A stretch of DNA of 64,000 nt from DATARH01 sp963705325 (GTDB lineage Bacteria > Pseudomonadota > Alphaproteobacteria > ATCC43930 > CGMCC-115725): positions 1,612,001 through 1,676,000 of the forward strand of contig OY970069.1 in NCBI GenBank assembly GCA_963705325.1. Direction: 5' to 3'. Positions 32,751 through 40,739 of this stretch are shown piece by piece. The notes under the pieces were generated by a model. It was not told the origin of the DNA. It ran no database searches and saw only the letters and a list, made by a program, of their open reading frames with translations. Position 1 is the first letter of the stretch, and each line of letters opens with the position of its first letter. A program made the position numbers and the translations under genes.

Positions 32751-33875
32751 ATGCGGTTTCGAGCCCGGCCGGGCGACGGCCCGGCGGGTTCGCGTTCGGC
32801 CGTGCCGCCGAAGCGCCGCCGTGCCAGGTCGGCGGCCAATATCCTGATCCCGATTCTGCTGAGCTGGGCGGGCAGCGAGGCCCTTGGCCAGTACTGGTTT
32901 GGCGACCCGTACAACTACAGCTCCTATCGCTTCACCTATCTCAGCCCGGACGCGTTCGTCACGCTCGACAACGGTTCTTGGACGTACCGTCCCGATACGA
33001 CGGTGACGGAGACCATCGTCTACAAAAAGCCGTTCGGCGGCTATTTCGCGGAATCGACCTGCGATTATCCGATCGACGATGTCGGCTTTATCGGCAACCC
33101 GAGCGGCCGGCGGAACTACGATGTCCTGCTGTTGGGGGATTCGTTTACCGCCGGCGAGGCCGGGTGCTCGTGGATGCCCGAATTGCGCCGGCGGGTTCCC
33201 CAATTGGCGATCTACAATGCGGGCCTGGCCGCGACCGGGGTCGAGAATTGGGCGATGTCGGAACGATACCTGCTCGATCGCGGTTTTCGCTTCGCGCATG
33301 TGGTGATGATCTTTATCGACAACGATTTCTTTCGTCCGCTGGCTGGTAGGAATGGGGAGGGCGCGGCGTGCCTGCACGACATCGCCCGCTGCACGCCGCG
33401 CGACTACTCCTACCCGCTGGTTGCCGGGATGGATCTGGCCGCGGTCAGCGCCAGCCGCATCCATACAGGATTCCGGGATGAGGTCGATTATTGGTGGATG
33501 CGCAATCTCTGGGTCTCGCACTTCCTGATCGACAGCATCAGCCGCCGCTGGACCGGCCGTCCTATCGCGGTCAGCGAGGCCACCCTCACAGCGTTGCAGG
33601 CGATCGAAGCGGACGGCGGCACGCTTCATCTGATCAAGGTCTCCACCAAGACCGAGGCCGCGCTCCGTGCGGACAGTGCGTACTCGGAGGTGGTCGACCG
33701 CATGCTCGCAACGCGCGGTCTAACCTACGACCGTTGCCCCATACCCTACGCGGAGTTTTTTTCTTACGACGCGCATCCGACGGCGCGGGGCTACGCCCGG
33801 CTCGCCGCCTGCGTCAGCCGTATCATCGGAAGGTACCAACCGGCTGACGGTGAGGCGACCAACCGCAGTCGGTGA
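32751..33875 (+). CDS. Membrane-anchored SGNH/GDSL hydrolase-like protein
   Basis: The 374-aa product has a basic N-terminus and one hydrophobic segment (~30-47). A periplasmic SGNH-hydrolase-like domain follows: block I 'VLLLGDSFTAGE' (Ser131), block II-like 'YNAGLAATGVENWAM' and block V-like 'YDAHPTARGYARLA' with the Asp/His pair. Such proteins often de-acylate or acylate surface polysaccharides. It starts 3 bases after the FadB-like stop but is probably functionally separate. A second protein of the same type is at 35830-36933. Confidence 0.78.
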   Translation: MRFRARPGDGPAGSRSAVPPKRRRARSAANILIPILLSWAGSEALGQYWFGDPYNYSSYRFTYLSPDAFVTLDNGSWTYRPDTTVTETIVYKKPFGGYFAESTCDYPIDDVGFIGNPSGRRNYDVLLLGDSFTAGEAGCSWMPELRRRVPQLAIYNAGLAATGVENWAMSERYLLDRGFRFAHVVMIFIDNDFFRPLAGRNGEGAACLHDIARCTPRDYSYPLVAGMDLAAVSASRIHTGFRDEVDYWWMRNLWVSHFLIDSISRRWTGRPIAVSEATLTALQAIEADGGTLHLIKVSTKTEAALRADSAYSEVVDRMLATRGLTYDRCPIPYAEFFSYDAHPTARGYARLAACVSRIIGRYQPADGEATNRSR

Positions 33876-33894
33876 GCCGTCTCTCTAAAACCGC

Positions 33895-34365
33895 CTATCT
33901 GGCGCCGATAAAGACGAGCGGGGAGAACAGGTAGGGCACCTGTTGTGGTTGCACCTGGCGCAGGTAGGAGATTTGCGGCGGACTGCAATCCCACGCACCG
34001 TTATCGTCCTGTTGCACCTGCAACGCGTATTGTGTGTTGGGAGCGAGCGCCATGGTCTGGCCGTTGGCCGGCTGAGGCAGGCAGTTCTCGACGGTGAAGG
34101 CGTACTGGCCGGGCGCGAAATCGCGGTAAAACACGGTTCCCTCGGCGCTGGTCGCGATCGGCGCGCCATTCACGTAGATCATCGGCGGATGAAACTGCTC
34201 GCCCGGGAGCAGCTGACGCAGGAACCAAACCCGCGATTGGCCTGGGGCGAGCGGTGGGGCCTGATCCGGCGTCGCCGCATCGGTCCGGATCGCCCCGGAG
34301 GCGAGGGTCAAAAGACCGCCAAGAACGACGGCGCGGATGGTGCGTACCGAAATCATCGAATTCAT
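33895..34365 (-). CDS. Secreted protein of unknown function (DUF2846-like)
   Basis: The 156-aa product has a signal peptide (residues ~1-30, cleavage near 'IRTDAA') and no lipobox Cys. The mature part ('GQSRVWFLRQLLPGE', 'MIYVNGAPIATSAEGTVFYRD', 'APGQYAFTVEN') resembles DUF2846 beta-sandwich proteins. ATG 34365 is preceded by AAGGAGG. It converges on the SGNH gene (19 bases) and diverges from the amidohydrolase. The role is unknown. Confidence 0.7.
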   Translation of the reverse strand: MNSMISVRTIRAVVLGGLLTLASGAIRTDAATPDQAPPLAPGQSRVWFLRQLLPGEQFHPPMIYVNGAPIATSAEGTVFYRDFAPGQYAFTVENCLPQPANGQTMALAPNTQYALQVQQDDNGAWDCSPPQISYLRQVQPQQVPYLFSPLVFIGAR

Positions 34366-34410
34366 GGCAGCATCCTCCTTCGCTTAGCTAGGTGGTGAAT
34401 GGGGGGCGCG

Positions 34411-35661
34411 ATGAAAGTGCTCAGTAACGCACGGGTGATCGACGGCACCGGCGCGGCTCCGCTCAAAAACGCGACCATTGTCATCCGCGGCGACCGGATA
34501 GACAGCATCGCGACGCGCAGCCAGGCGGATTTTCCCGCCGACGCCGACATCGTCGATTGTGCCGGGATGACCGTACTGCCCGGCCTCATCGATTGCCACG
34601 ACCACATGGCGAACCACGGCTACGACCTGGCGCATCGCTGGGGCATCGACGAGCCGGAAAGCACACGCCACCTGCGCACCGCGGCTGTGCTGCGCCAGAC
34701 GCTGGAAGCCGGCTACACGATGATCCGCGACGCGGGCGGGCTTGACGCCGGGTTCAAGCGGGCGATCGACGAGGGGCTCGCGGTCGGGCCGCGCCTCATG
34801 CTGTCGATTTCGATCGTCTCGCCGATTGGCGGGATCGGCGACCGCATGGCGCCGTCCGGCGACTGCTGTTGCGTGCCGGGCGATCCGCTGCTGCCGAGCG
34901 GGGTGGTCGAGACGCTGGCCGATGTGCGCCCGGTGGTCCGCAAGATGGTGCGCGCCGGCGCCGATTTCATCAAATGCGCGACGACCGGCGGCGCCAGCTC
35001 GCGTCCCGGCCACGGCCCGCGCGACGGCGCGTTCAACCTCGACGAGATGCAGGCGCTGGTCGAGGAGGCGCACGCGCTCGACCGCCGGGTGATGTGCCAT
35101 GCGTTGGGCGGGCGCGGCCTCGACATCGCGATCGCGGCCGGCGTCGATTCGATCGAGCACGGCTGCTACCTGGACGAGGACCCGCGCCACCTCGACATGA
35201 TGGCGGCGCGCGGCATCGTGTTCGTGCCGACCTTGCTGGTCTACGAATACCACCGCAAGTCGCCACAGCCGCATGTCCGCGAGCGGGCGCACGACCTCTA
35301 CCAGCACCACGTCCTGGCGATCCAGAAGGCCCTGAAGGCGGGGGTGAAGATCGTCGCCGGCACCGATGCCGGCGGCCACGGTCACCCGGCCAATGCCGGG
35401 GAACTCGTGTGCCTGGTCGAGGCGGGCCTCACGCCGATGCAGGCGATCCAGGCGGCGACGTCGTGGGCGGCGGAGTGCTGCGGCAGGGAAGCCGAGCTCG
35501 GCACGGTCGAGAAGGGCAAGCTCGCCGACCTGGTGGTCGTTAGCGGCGACCCGCTCGCCGATATCGGCATGCTGCGCGAACCTGCGAACATTCGCCTCGT
35601 GCTGAAGGGCGGGGAAGCGGTTGCCCGCGCGGCGCCACTACGCCAGAACATCGCGCTCTAG
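34411..35661 (+). CDS. Amidohydrolase-superfamily protein (imidazolonepropionase/prolidase-like)
   Basis: The 416-aa product has metal-site motifs of the superfamily. 'LPGLIDCHDHMA' (HxH) is followed by the Lys in 'GADFIKCATTGGASS', His in 'VMCHALGG' and 'SIEHGCYLDED', and Asp in 'VAGTDAGGHGH'. The C-terminal 'GTVEKGKLADLVVVSGDPL' returns to the beta-sandwich. This is the prolidase/Xaa-Pro or N-acyl-amino-acid hydrolase-like branch; no specific substrate can be named. ATG 34411 follows a GGGGGG run; an in-frame ATG at 34399 is possible. The stop overlaps the DUF5989 start. Confidence 0.88.
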   Translation: MKVLSNARVIDGTGAAPLKNATIVIRGDRIDSIATRSQADFPADADIVDCAGMTVLPGLIDCHDHMANHGYDLAHRWGIDEPESTRHLRTAAVLRQTLEAGYTMIRDAGGLDAGFKRAIDEGLAVGPRLMLSISIVSPIGGIGDRMAPSGDCCCVPGDPLLPSGVVETLADVRPVVRKMVRAGADFIKCATTGGASSRPGHGPRDGAFNLDEMQALVEEAHALDRRVMCHALGGRGLDIAIAAGVDSIEHGCYLDEDPRHLDMMAARGIVFVPTLLVYEYHRKSPQPHVRERAHDLYQHHVLAIQKALKAGVKIVAGTDAGGHGHPANAGELVCLVEAGLTPMQAIQAATSWAAECCGREAELGTVEKGKLADLVVVSGDPLADIGMLREPANIRLVLKGGEAVARAAPLRQNIAL

Positions 35662-35819
35662 TGGCGGATCGGAGCGTGGGAGTGGCGGGCGTCTGGAGCT
35701 ATCTGCGGGCGCACAAGCGGTTCTGGGTGCCCATCGTGGTGATGACCGTGATCTTTGGCGGCGCCATCCTCATCAGCGCCGGGCTCGGCCTGGTGCCCTT
35801 TACCTATACGCGGCTGTAA
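35661..35819 (+). CDS. DUF5989 family membrane microprotein
   Basis: A 52-aa protein starts from GTG 35661 (one base shared with the previous TAG); GTG 35676 is an alternative start. It has a short cytosolic 'GVWSYLRAHKRFWVPIV' and one membrane helix ('VVMTVIFGGAILISAGLGLV'), and ends 'PFTYTRL'. This is the DUF5989 pattern (…FLR..K..W…P..YT). DUF5989 genes usually stand beside polysaccharide or carbamoyltransferase/SGNH genes, and here the next gene is an SGNH protein. Confidence 0.72.
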   Translation: MADRSVGVAGVWSYLRAHKRFWVPIVVMTVIFGGAILISAGLGLVPFTYTRL

Positions 35820-35829
35820 CACGAGCGGC

Positions 35830-36933
35830 GTGACCAGCGAACCGGAGAGGAAGACGCGGGGACGGCGTTCCGTTTTGGTGACGGTGGCCCTCGTCGTCCT
35901 CGCCTACCTCGCGGTCGCGGAAGCGGTGCTTCGCTTTCTGCCGGTCGCGACCGGGCTGCGCAGCGTCGCGGTCAGCAATGCGCAGCCGATCTTCCACTTC
36001 GAGCCCGACCGCGACTTCGTCTATTCGCGCGGCTGGAACCTGCAAGACGTGGTGCACGGGCGGGTCAACAACACCGGCTGGGTCAACGAGCAAGATTACA
36101 CCCGGGACGGCAAACTGCCGCTGATCGCGGTGATCGGGGATTCGTATATCGAGGCTCAAATGGTGCCCTATGCGCAGACGCTGCAGGGCAGGCTGGCGGC
36201 GGCGCTGAAGGGGCGGGCGCGGGTCTATAGTTTCGCGGCCTCGGGCGCGCCGCTCAGCGAATTCGCGGTCTACGCCGCCTATGCGGTGCGCGAATTCGGC
36301 GCCGCCGCGGTCGTGATCAATATCGCCAATTACGATTTCGCCGCGAGCGATGCGGCGTTCGACCGGCCGGCGGGCATGTGGAGCTATGAGACGGCGCGAA
36401 ACGGCAAAGAGCTGCGGCTGGTGCCCTACAGCCCCGGCTGGCTGCGCGAGATCGCGCGGCACAGCGCGCTCGCACGGTATTTGCTGTTGAACCTCAACCT
36501 GGACCGTCCGCTGAGCGCGGCGCACCTCATCGCCAGCCTGGCGCCGACCCGTCGGGCATTGGCCGCCGAGCCCGACGCCGAGCGGCGGCTTGCCGCCTCG
36601 GCGGCGATTATTCCGCTGTTCTTTCGTGACTTCGCACAGCGGGTCGACCTTCCGCCGGGGCGCGTGCTGTTCGTCATGGACGGGGCGCACTACCCGCAGG
36701 CGCCCGTAACGGACTCCGTTCGCCAGCTGCGGCAGGCCTTTGCCGCTGCCGCGGCGGCGAAGGGCTACGAGACGGTCGACCTCGAACCGCTGTTCCTGGC
36801 GCGCTATCGCGACCAGCCCGGGCCGGTCGAGATTCCCGGCGACGTCCACTGGAACGGCGCGGGGCACGCCGTCGCCGCGGAGGGGGTGATGGCGTCGCGG
36901 CTTATGGCCGATCTGCTGGCGCAACCGCGCTGA
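35830..36933 (+). CDS. Membrane-anchored SGNH hydrolase-like protein
   Basis: The 367-aa product is read from GTG 35830, ten bases after the DUF5989 stop. One N-terminal helix (~14-37) is followed by a periplasmic domain with 'LIAVIGDSYIEAQ' (Ser105), 'SFAASGAPLSEFAVYA' and a C-terminal 'PGDVHWNGAGHAVAAEGV' holding Asp and His. This matches the SGNH/AlgX-like group that handles acetyl groups on exopolysaccharide. The last 32 bases overlap the convergent acyltransferase gene. The DUF5989-SGNH order is a recurrent pair. Confidence 0.8.
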   Translation: MTSEPERKTRGRRSVLVTVALVVLAYLAVAEAVLRFLPVATGLRSVAVSNAQPIFHFEPDRDFVYSRGWNLQDVVHGRVNNTGWVNEQDYTRDGKLPLIAVIGDSYIEAQMVPYAQTLQGRLAAALKGRARVYSFAASGAPLSEFAVYAAYAVREFGAAAVVINIANYDFAASDAAFDRPAGMWSYETARNGKELRLVPYSPGWLREIARHSALARYLLLNLNLDRPLSAAHLIASLAPTRRALAAEPDAERRLAASAAIIPLFFRDFAQRVDLPPGRVLFVMDGAHYPQAPVTDSVRQLRQAFAAAAAAKGYETVDLEPLFLARYRDQPGPVEIPGDVHWNGAGHAVAAEGVMASRLMADLLAQPR

Positions 36934-38041
36934 GCGGATCAAGCGCAGCGGCGGGACGTGTCGCGTAGCGCGGCCGGGCGGCGAGGATCGGCCGCTCGAA
37001 ATAGACGTAGAAGAGGGTGGTGAAGCCGAAAAGGACGGCCAGGAAGAGTGCGAGTTGACCGAAGCCGCGAAGCTGCGGCAGCAGCGCACCGATGAGTTCG
37101 ATCAAGATCACGTGGAACAGGTAGGTCGAGTACGACACGCGGCCGAGATAGCGGCCGAGCCAGGCCAGCGCCGGGAGACGTTGGATCGCCGCCTCGGCGC
37201 GCAGTGCGCAGACAATGGCGGCGCTTCCGAACACCGCTGCCGCGAACGGAAAAATGTGCTCGGCGGCGCGGTTGCCGGTTTCGGTAATTCGGTTGAGGAC
37301 CACATAGGCGCACAGGGTCGCCGCCAGCAGCGCCGTCGCCACAATCCAGCCCGGCAGCTTCCTCAGCCGTTGGCTGCCGAACTGCTCGAGTGCGAGGTAG
37401 AGCAGAAAGCCGTAGCCGATCGAATCGAGCCGGAAGGCCACGACACGACGCACGGCGGCGCCCCAATCGGCAAGATCGCCGAACAGCGAGCGAGCGGCGA
37501 CGATCGCGGTGCAGAAGCCAATCCCGAAGACGACGGCGAAGCGCCTATCGCGTCCGCCGGAAAGCCAGGCGGCGGCGAGTATCAGCGAGGGGAAGCTGAT
37601 GTAGAACCACTCCTCGACCGACAGGCTCCAGGCGATGGAAAAATAGTCCGACGTGTTGCTCTGCCGGATGAGGTTCTGGGCATAGACGAGATAGCGCAGG
37701 AAATCGGCACTGCCGACTTGCCGCGACAGGATCGAAATCAGCAGCAGCGCGACCAGATAGGGCGGGATCGTGCGCATCCAGCGGCGGACCAGGAACACGC
37801 CGAGGTGGCGCGGCCGTCCGGCGCCCAGACAGAAAAGGATCTGCGGCGCCAGGACATAACCGCTCAACACGAAGAACACTTCGACCGCCAGGGCCGAGAT
37901 GGTCTCGGCGGTGTCCGGAAAGGCGCCCCGATAGGCGAAGAAATGCGGCAGCGCCACCGACAGCGCGGCGAGCCCGCGCAACAGATCGAGCCCGGCGACG
38001 CGGTTGCCGTCGGCGCTTCCGGCGTGCTCCTCGGTCGTCAC
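36902..38041 (-). CDS. Acyltransferase family 3 membrane protein
   Basis: The complete 379-aa integral membrane O-acyltransferase has about ten helices. The family start 'VAGLDLLRGLAALSVALPHF' includes the catalytic His. It continues with 'EVFFVLSGYVLAPQI', 'RRWMRTIPPYL' and 'AWSLSVEEWFYISFP', and late 'GRVSYSTYLFHVILIE'. It transfers acyl groups, often acetyl, from the cytoplasm to surface sugars. It converges with the SGNH gene, and together they look like an acylation/de-acylation pair for an envelope polymer. The alpha/beta hydrolase gene lies just upstream on the same strand (8 bases). Confidence 0.92.
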   Translation of the reverse strand: MTTEEHAGSADGNRVAGLDLLRGLAALSVALPHFFAYRGAFPDTAETISALAVEVFFVLSGYVLAPQILFCLGAGRPRHLGVFLVRRWMRTIPPYLVALLLISILSRQVGSADFLRYLVYAQNLIRQSNTSDYFSIAWSLSVEEWFYISFPSLILAAAWLSGGRDRRFAVVFGIGFCTAIVAARSLFGDLADWGAAVRRVVAFRLDSIGYGFLLYLALEQFGSQRLRKLPGWIVATALLAATLCAYVVLNRITETGNRAAEHIFPFAAAVFGSAAIVCALRAEAAIQRLPALAWLGRYLGRVSYSTYLFHVILIELIGALLPQLRGFGQLALFLAVLFGFTTLFYVYFERPILAARPRYATRPAAALDPLSAVAPADRP

Positions 38042-38049
38042 CTGTGGCG

Positions 38050-38904
38050 CTATCGCCGCGCCTGCGCGAAGACGAAGTCGCGGGCCAGTTCGGTCGCGCG
38101 GCGCGAGGCGTCCGAGGCCGGATCGCGCATGACGAAGGTGTGCGGCTGGCCGTCAAATTTGTGCAGCTCGATCGAGCCGCCTTTGGCGCGCCACGCCGCG
38201 ACGAAGCGGTCGGCCATATCGGGGGTGACGTTATCGTCGCCGGTACCCTGGAGCAGGATCGCTGGCGGCAGGGCCACCGCCTCGCCGCTTTCGACAATCC
38301 GTTGCGGATTGCCCTCCGCCATCTCCGCCTCGGAGCTCCAATAGGCGTCGTGCGATTGGATGAGCGGTGTCCTGCCCTTTTCCTTGACCATGCGGTAGCG
38401 CGCGAGCGGATCGGAGATCGGCCAGCACAACACCAGGTAGGGAAGGCCGGCGTCCTCTTCCGGCGCCTCGGCGAGCGGCAAGGCGGCGTAGCGCGGATCG
38501 TTCGGCTTCAGCGCCGCCAGCAGCAATTGATGCGCCCCGCTCGAGGTCGCGATCCCGGCGACAAGATCGCGGCGGCTGCCGAACTCGCCGGCATGCGCCT
38601 TGAGCCAGCGTATCGCGTAATGGATGTCGGCGATCGAGGCCGGATAGCGGTGCTGGGGCGGCATGCGGAAGTCGACCGCGAGCACGACGATGCCGCTTTT
38701 CGCCAGCGCCGCGTCGAGCGGGGCGTTGTTGAGGCGGTCGCCGGCGGCCCAGGCGCCGCCATGCACGTCGATTAGCGCCGGAAACGGGCCGGAACCTTGC
38801 GGACGGTAAAGGCGCGCCAGCAAGGGGCTGCTGGTGTCGCGCCGGTATTCGAGGTCGCGCACCTCGATCTCGTGGTTGGCGGCGATGGCGATGTCGTTCG
38901 GCAT
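38050..38904 (-). CDS. Alpha/beta hydrolase (esterase, HSL-like)
   Basis: The 284-aa product has the oxyanion-hole motif 'LIDVHGGAWAAGDRL'. The nucleophile elbow is unusual: 'IATSSGAHQ', with Thr where the first Gly of GxSxG would sit. The acid region is 'LQGTGDDNVTP' and the His lies in 'GQPHTFVM'. ATG 38904 follows AGGAGG by 5 bases. The protein has no signal peptide. It probably hydrolyses small carboxylic esters; the substrate is unknown. It is the gene before the acyltransferase on the same strand. Confidence 0.86.
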   Translation of the reverse strand: MPNDIAIAANHEIEVRDLEYRRDTSSPLLARLYRPQGSGPFPALIDVHGGAWAAGDRLNNAPLDAALAKSGIVVLAVDFRMPPQHRYPASIADIHYAIRWLKAHAGEFGSRRDLVAGIATSSGAHQLLLAALKPNDPRYAALPLAEAPEEDAGLPYLVLCWPISDPLARYRMVKEKGRTPLIQSHDAYWSSEAEMAEGNPQRIVESGEAVALPPAILLQGTGDDNVTPDMADRFVAAWRAKGGSIELHKFDGQPHTFVMRDPASDASRRATELARDFVFAQARR

Positions 38905-38959
38905 GAGCCCCTCCTGTCGGGCGGCAGGGTGCCGCGACAACGCTGGTTTGCCAATCGAT

Positions 38960-39700
38960 TCAGAAGGGCTTTAGCGCCGCAGTCCGGGTGTCTGGCACGG
39001 TGCCGGCGATCTCGCTCACCAGCTTGCGGGTGATTGCGTCGGCGAATGTCTCGAAATTCTCGACCACCAGCAGGAAGGCGCCGGGCCCGCCGATCACGTT
39101 CTCCTTGTAGTAATTCGGCAGGCCGCCGGGCGGCTGGGTGTGCATGGTGAAACCAGGCCGGGTCTGGGTGTTGATGATAGCGAGCCCGTTGATTGTGACG
39201 CCCTTTGATACCACCTGATCGCGCGTCTCGGTGACCGGCGGTCCTGCGTTGTTGGTGCCGTCTCCGGAAACGTCGATGATTCGCCGCTCGGCGTTCGGCG
39301 CGGCGCTGGAGAACTGCCCGAGTGCGAAATAGAGGGCGCCGCTGATCGAGGTACGGCTGGCGAATGCGCGCGGCGCCGCCATTATCGTCGCGCCCACCGC
39401 GGCGGCGTCCTCGCCATCGCGAACGGTCGTCCAGTCGACGACGACCTTCTGATCGAGGGTGTCCGACCATTCGATAAAGCAAATGGCGATTGCCCGGTTG
39501 GGGCCGCCGGCGATCGCCGTCAGCACCTTGGGGTCGCTGAGCGCAGAGGCATAGCCTTTGCGCTGCAGGTTGAACTCGACATCGTCGATGCTGCGCGAGA
39601 CGTCGGCGGCAAGGATCAGCAGCAGATCGACGTCCGCAGCGCGCGCCGGCGCGGCCGCAGCGACGAAAGCGGCGAGCGCAACAAGGACGAGACGCTTCAC
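38960..39700 (-). CDS. DUF1194 secreted vWA protein
   Basis: The 246-aa product starts at GTG 39700, overlapping the MetE-like stop by four bases. It has a signal peptide (residues ~1-21, 'AAPARAAD'). The vWA-type domain has the MIDAS 'AADVSRSIDD', then 'RTSISGALYFALGQF' and 'IIDVSGDGTNNAGPPV'. DUF1194 is a periplasmic family of unknown function that is common in alphaproteobacteria. Coupling to the MetE-like gene looks incidental. Confidence 0.9.
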   Translation of the reverse strand: MKRLVLVALAAFVAAAAPARAADVDLLLILAADVSRSIDDVEFNLQRKGYASALSDPKVLTAIAGGPNRAIAICFIEWSDTLDQKVVVDWTTVRDGEDAAAVGATIMAAPRAFASRTSISGALYFALGQFSSAAPNAERRIIDVSGDGTNNAGPPVTETRDQVVSKGVTINGLAIINTQTRPGFTMHTQPPGGLPNYYKENVIGGPGAFLLVVENFETFADAITRKLVSEIAGTVPDTRTAALKPF

Positions 39701-40737
39701 CCCGCGAGCTCCCGGCGCACGATCGCGGCGCCATCGACCATGGCCTTGAGCTTGGCGGCGGCACGCTGGCGCGGCAGGTACTTCATCCCGCAATCAGGGG
39801 CGGCGACGAGGCGTTCGGGAGCGACGAACGCGAGGCCGGCGCGCAGCCGCGCCGCCACCTCCGCCGCCGTCTCAACCTCGGCGCTGCCGAGATCGAGGAC
39901 GCCGAGAAGAATGGTCTTTTGCGACAGCTCGGCGAGTACGCCGAGATCGAGATGCGGTTGTGCCGCCTCCAGCGACACCTGGCTCGCCAACGAGTCGGCG
40001 AGCTGCGGCAGGAAGGCGTATCCGCTCGGCTTGTTATGCACCAGATGGCCGTAGCCGAGGCAGATATGGACGACCGTCGGCCCTCCGATGCCGGCGAGCG
40101 CCCGGTTGATCGCGGCGACGCCGTATTGCGCCGCCTTGTCCGGCGCCGCGCGCACCCAGGGTTCGTCGAGCTGCACGACATCGACGCCGGTCGCCTTCAG
40201 GTCGCGCAACTCGGCATTGACCGCATCGGCGTAGTCCATCGCCAGCTCGGCCTCGTCCTTATAAAACTCGTTCTGCACCTGCTGCGACATGGTGAACGGG
40301 CCGGGCAGGGTGATCTTGGTGGCGTGGGCCGCGTGCGCGACCAGAAACGCCGCGTCGTCGACCTCGACCTTGCCCTTGCGGCGGATCTTGCCCGTCACCC
40401 GAGCCACCGCGGTCGCGCGGCCGTTGGCGCCAATCACCGAGCCAAGCCGCTCGCTGTCGATGCCCTCAAGCGCCAGCGAGAAATAGTTCGAGTAGCTTTC
40501 GCGCCGCATCTCGCCGTCGCTGATGATATCGATGCCGATCCGCTCCATCTCGCCGATCGCGAGGATCGTGGCATCATCCTGCGCCTCCTTCAGATGCGCC
40601 GCGGGAACGCGCCAGATCTCGTGCGCATGGACGCGCGGCACGCCGTGCTTTTCGAGCGCGGCGCGGTCAATCAGCCACTCGGGCTGCGGATAGGAACCGA
40701 CGACGGTGGTGGGGATGAGGTGGGTCGGATAGGGCAT
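39697..40737 (-). CDS. MetE-like cobalamin-independent methionine synthase family protein
   Basis: The 346-aa product corresponds only to the C-terminal catalytic half of MetE (~750 aa). Zinc-ligand positions are kept: His-x-Cys in 'VVHICLGYGH' and the late Cys in 'AAPDCGMKYLP'. The N-terminus 'TTVVGSYPQPEWL' and 'DIISDGEMRRESYSNYF' are typical of the core-MetE group. Such short forms act in B12-independent methyl transfer with unusual donors, or in methylthio or alkyl-thiol metabolism. The reaction here is unknown. An LLM flavoprotein gene lies 2 bases upstream, which suggests a two-step catabolic pair. Confidence 0.87.
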   Translation of the reverse strand: MPYPTHLIPTTVVGSYPQPEWLIDRAALEKHGVPRVHAHEIWRVPAAHLKEAQDDATILAIGEMERIGIDIISDGEMRRESYSNYFSLALEGIDSERLGSVIGANGRATAVARVTGKIRRKGKVEVDDAAFLVAHAAHATKITLPGPFTMSQQVQNEFYKDEAELAMDYADAVNAELRDLKATGVDVVQLDEPWVRAAPDKAAQYGVAAINRALAGIGGPTVVHICLGYGHLVHNKPSGYAFLPQLADSLASQVSLEAAQPHLDLGVLAELSQKTILLGVLDLGSAEVETAAEVAARLRAGLAFVAPERLVAAPDCGMKYLPRQRAAAKLKAMVDGAAIVRRELAG

Positions 40738-40739
40738 CG

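Noticed and set aside
30525..33629. 1034-codon open frame on the minus strand opposite the FadB-like and SGNH genes
   Set aside because: His/Arg/Asp-rich shadow translation of a high-GC coding region with no domain signal.
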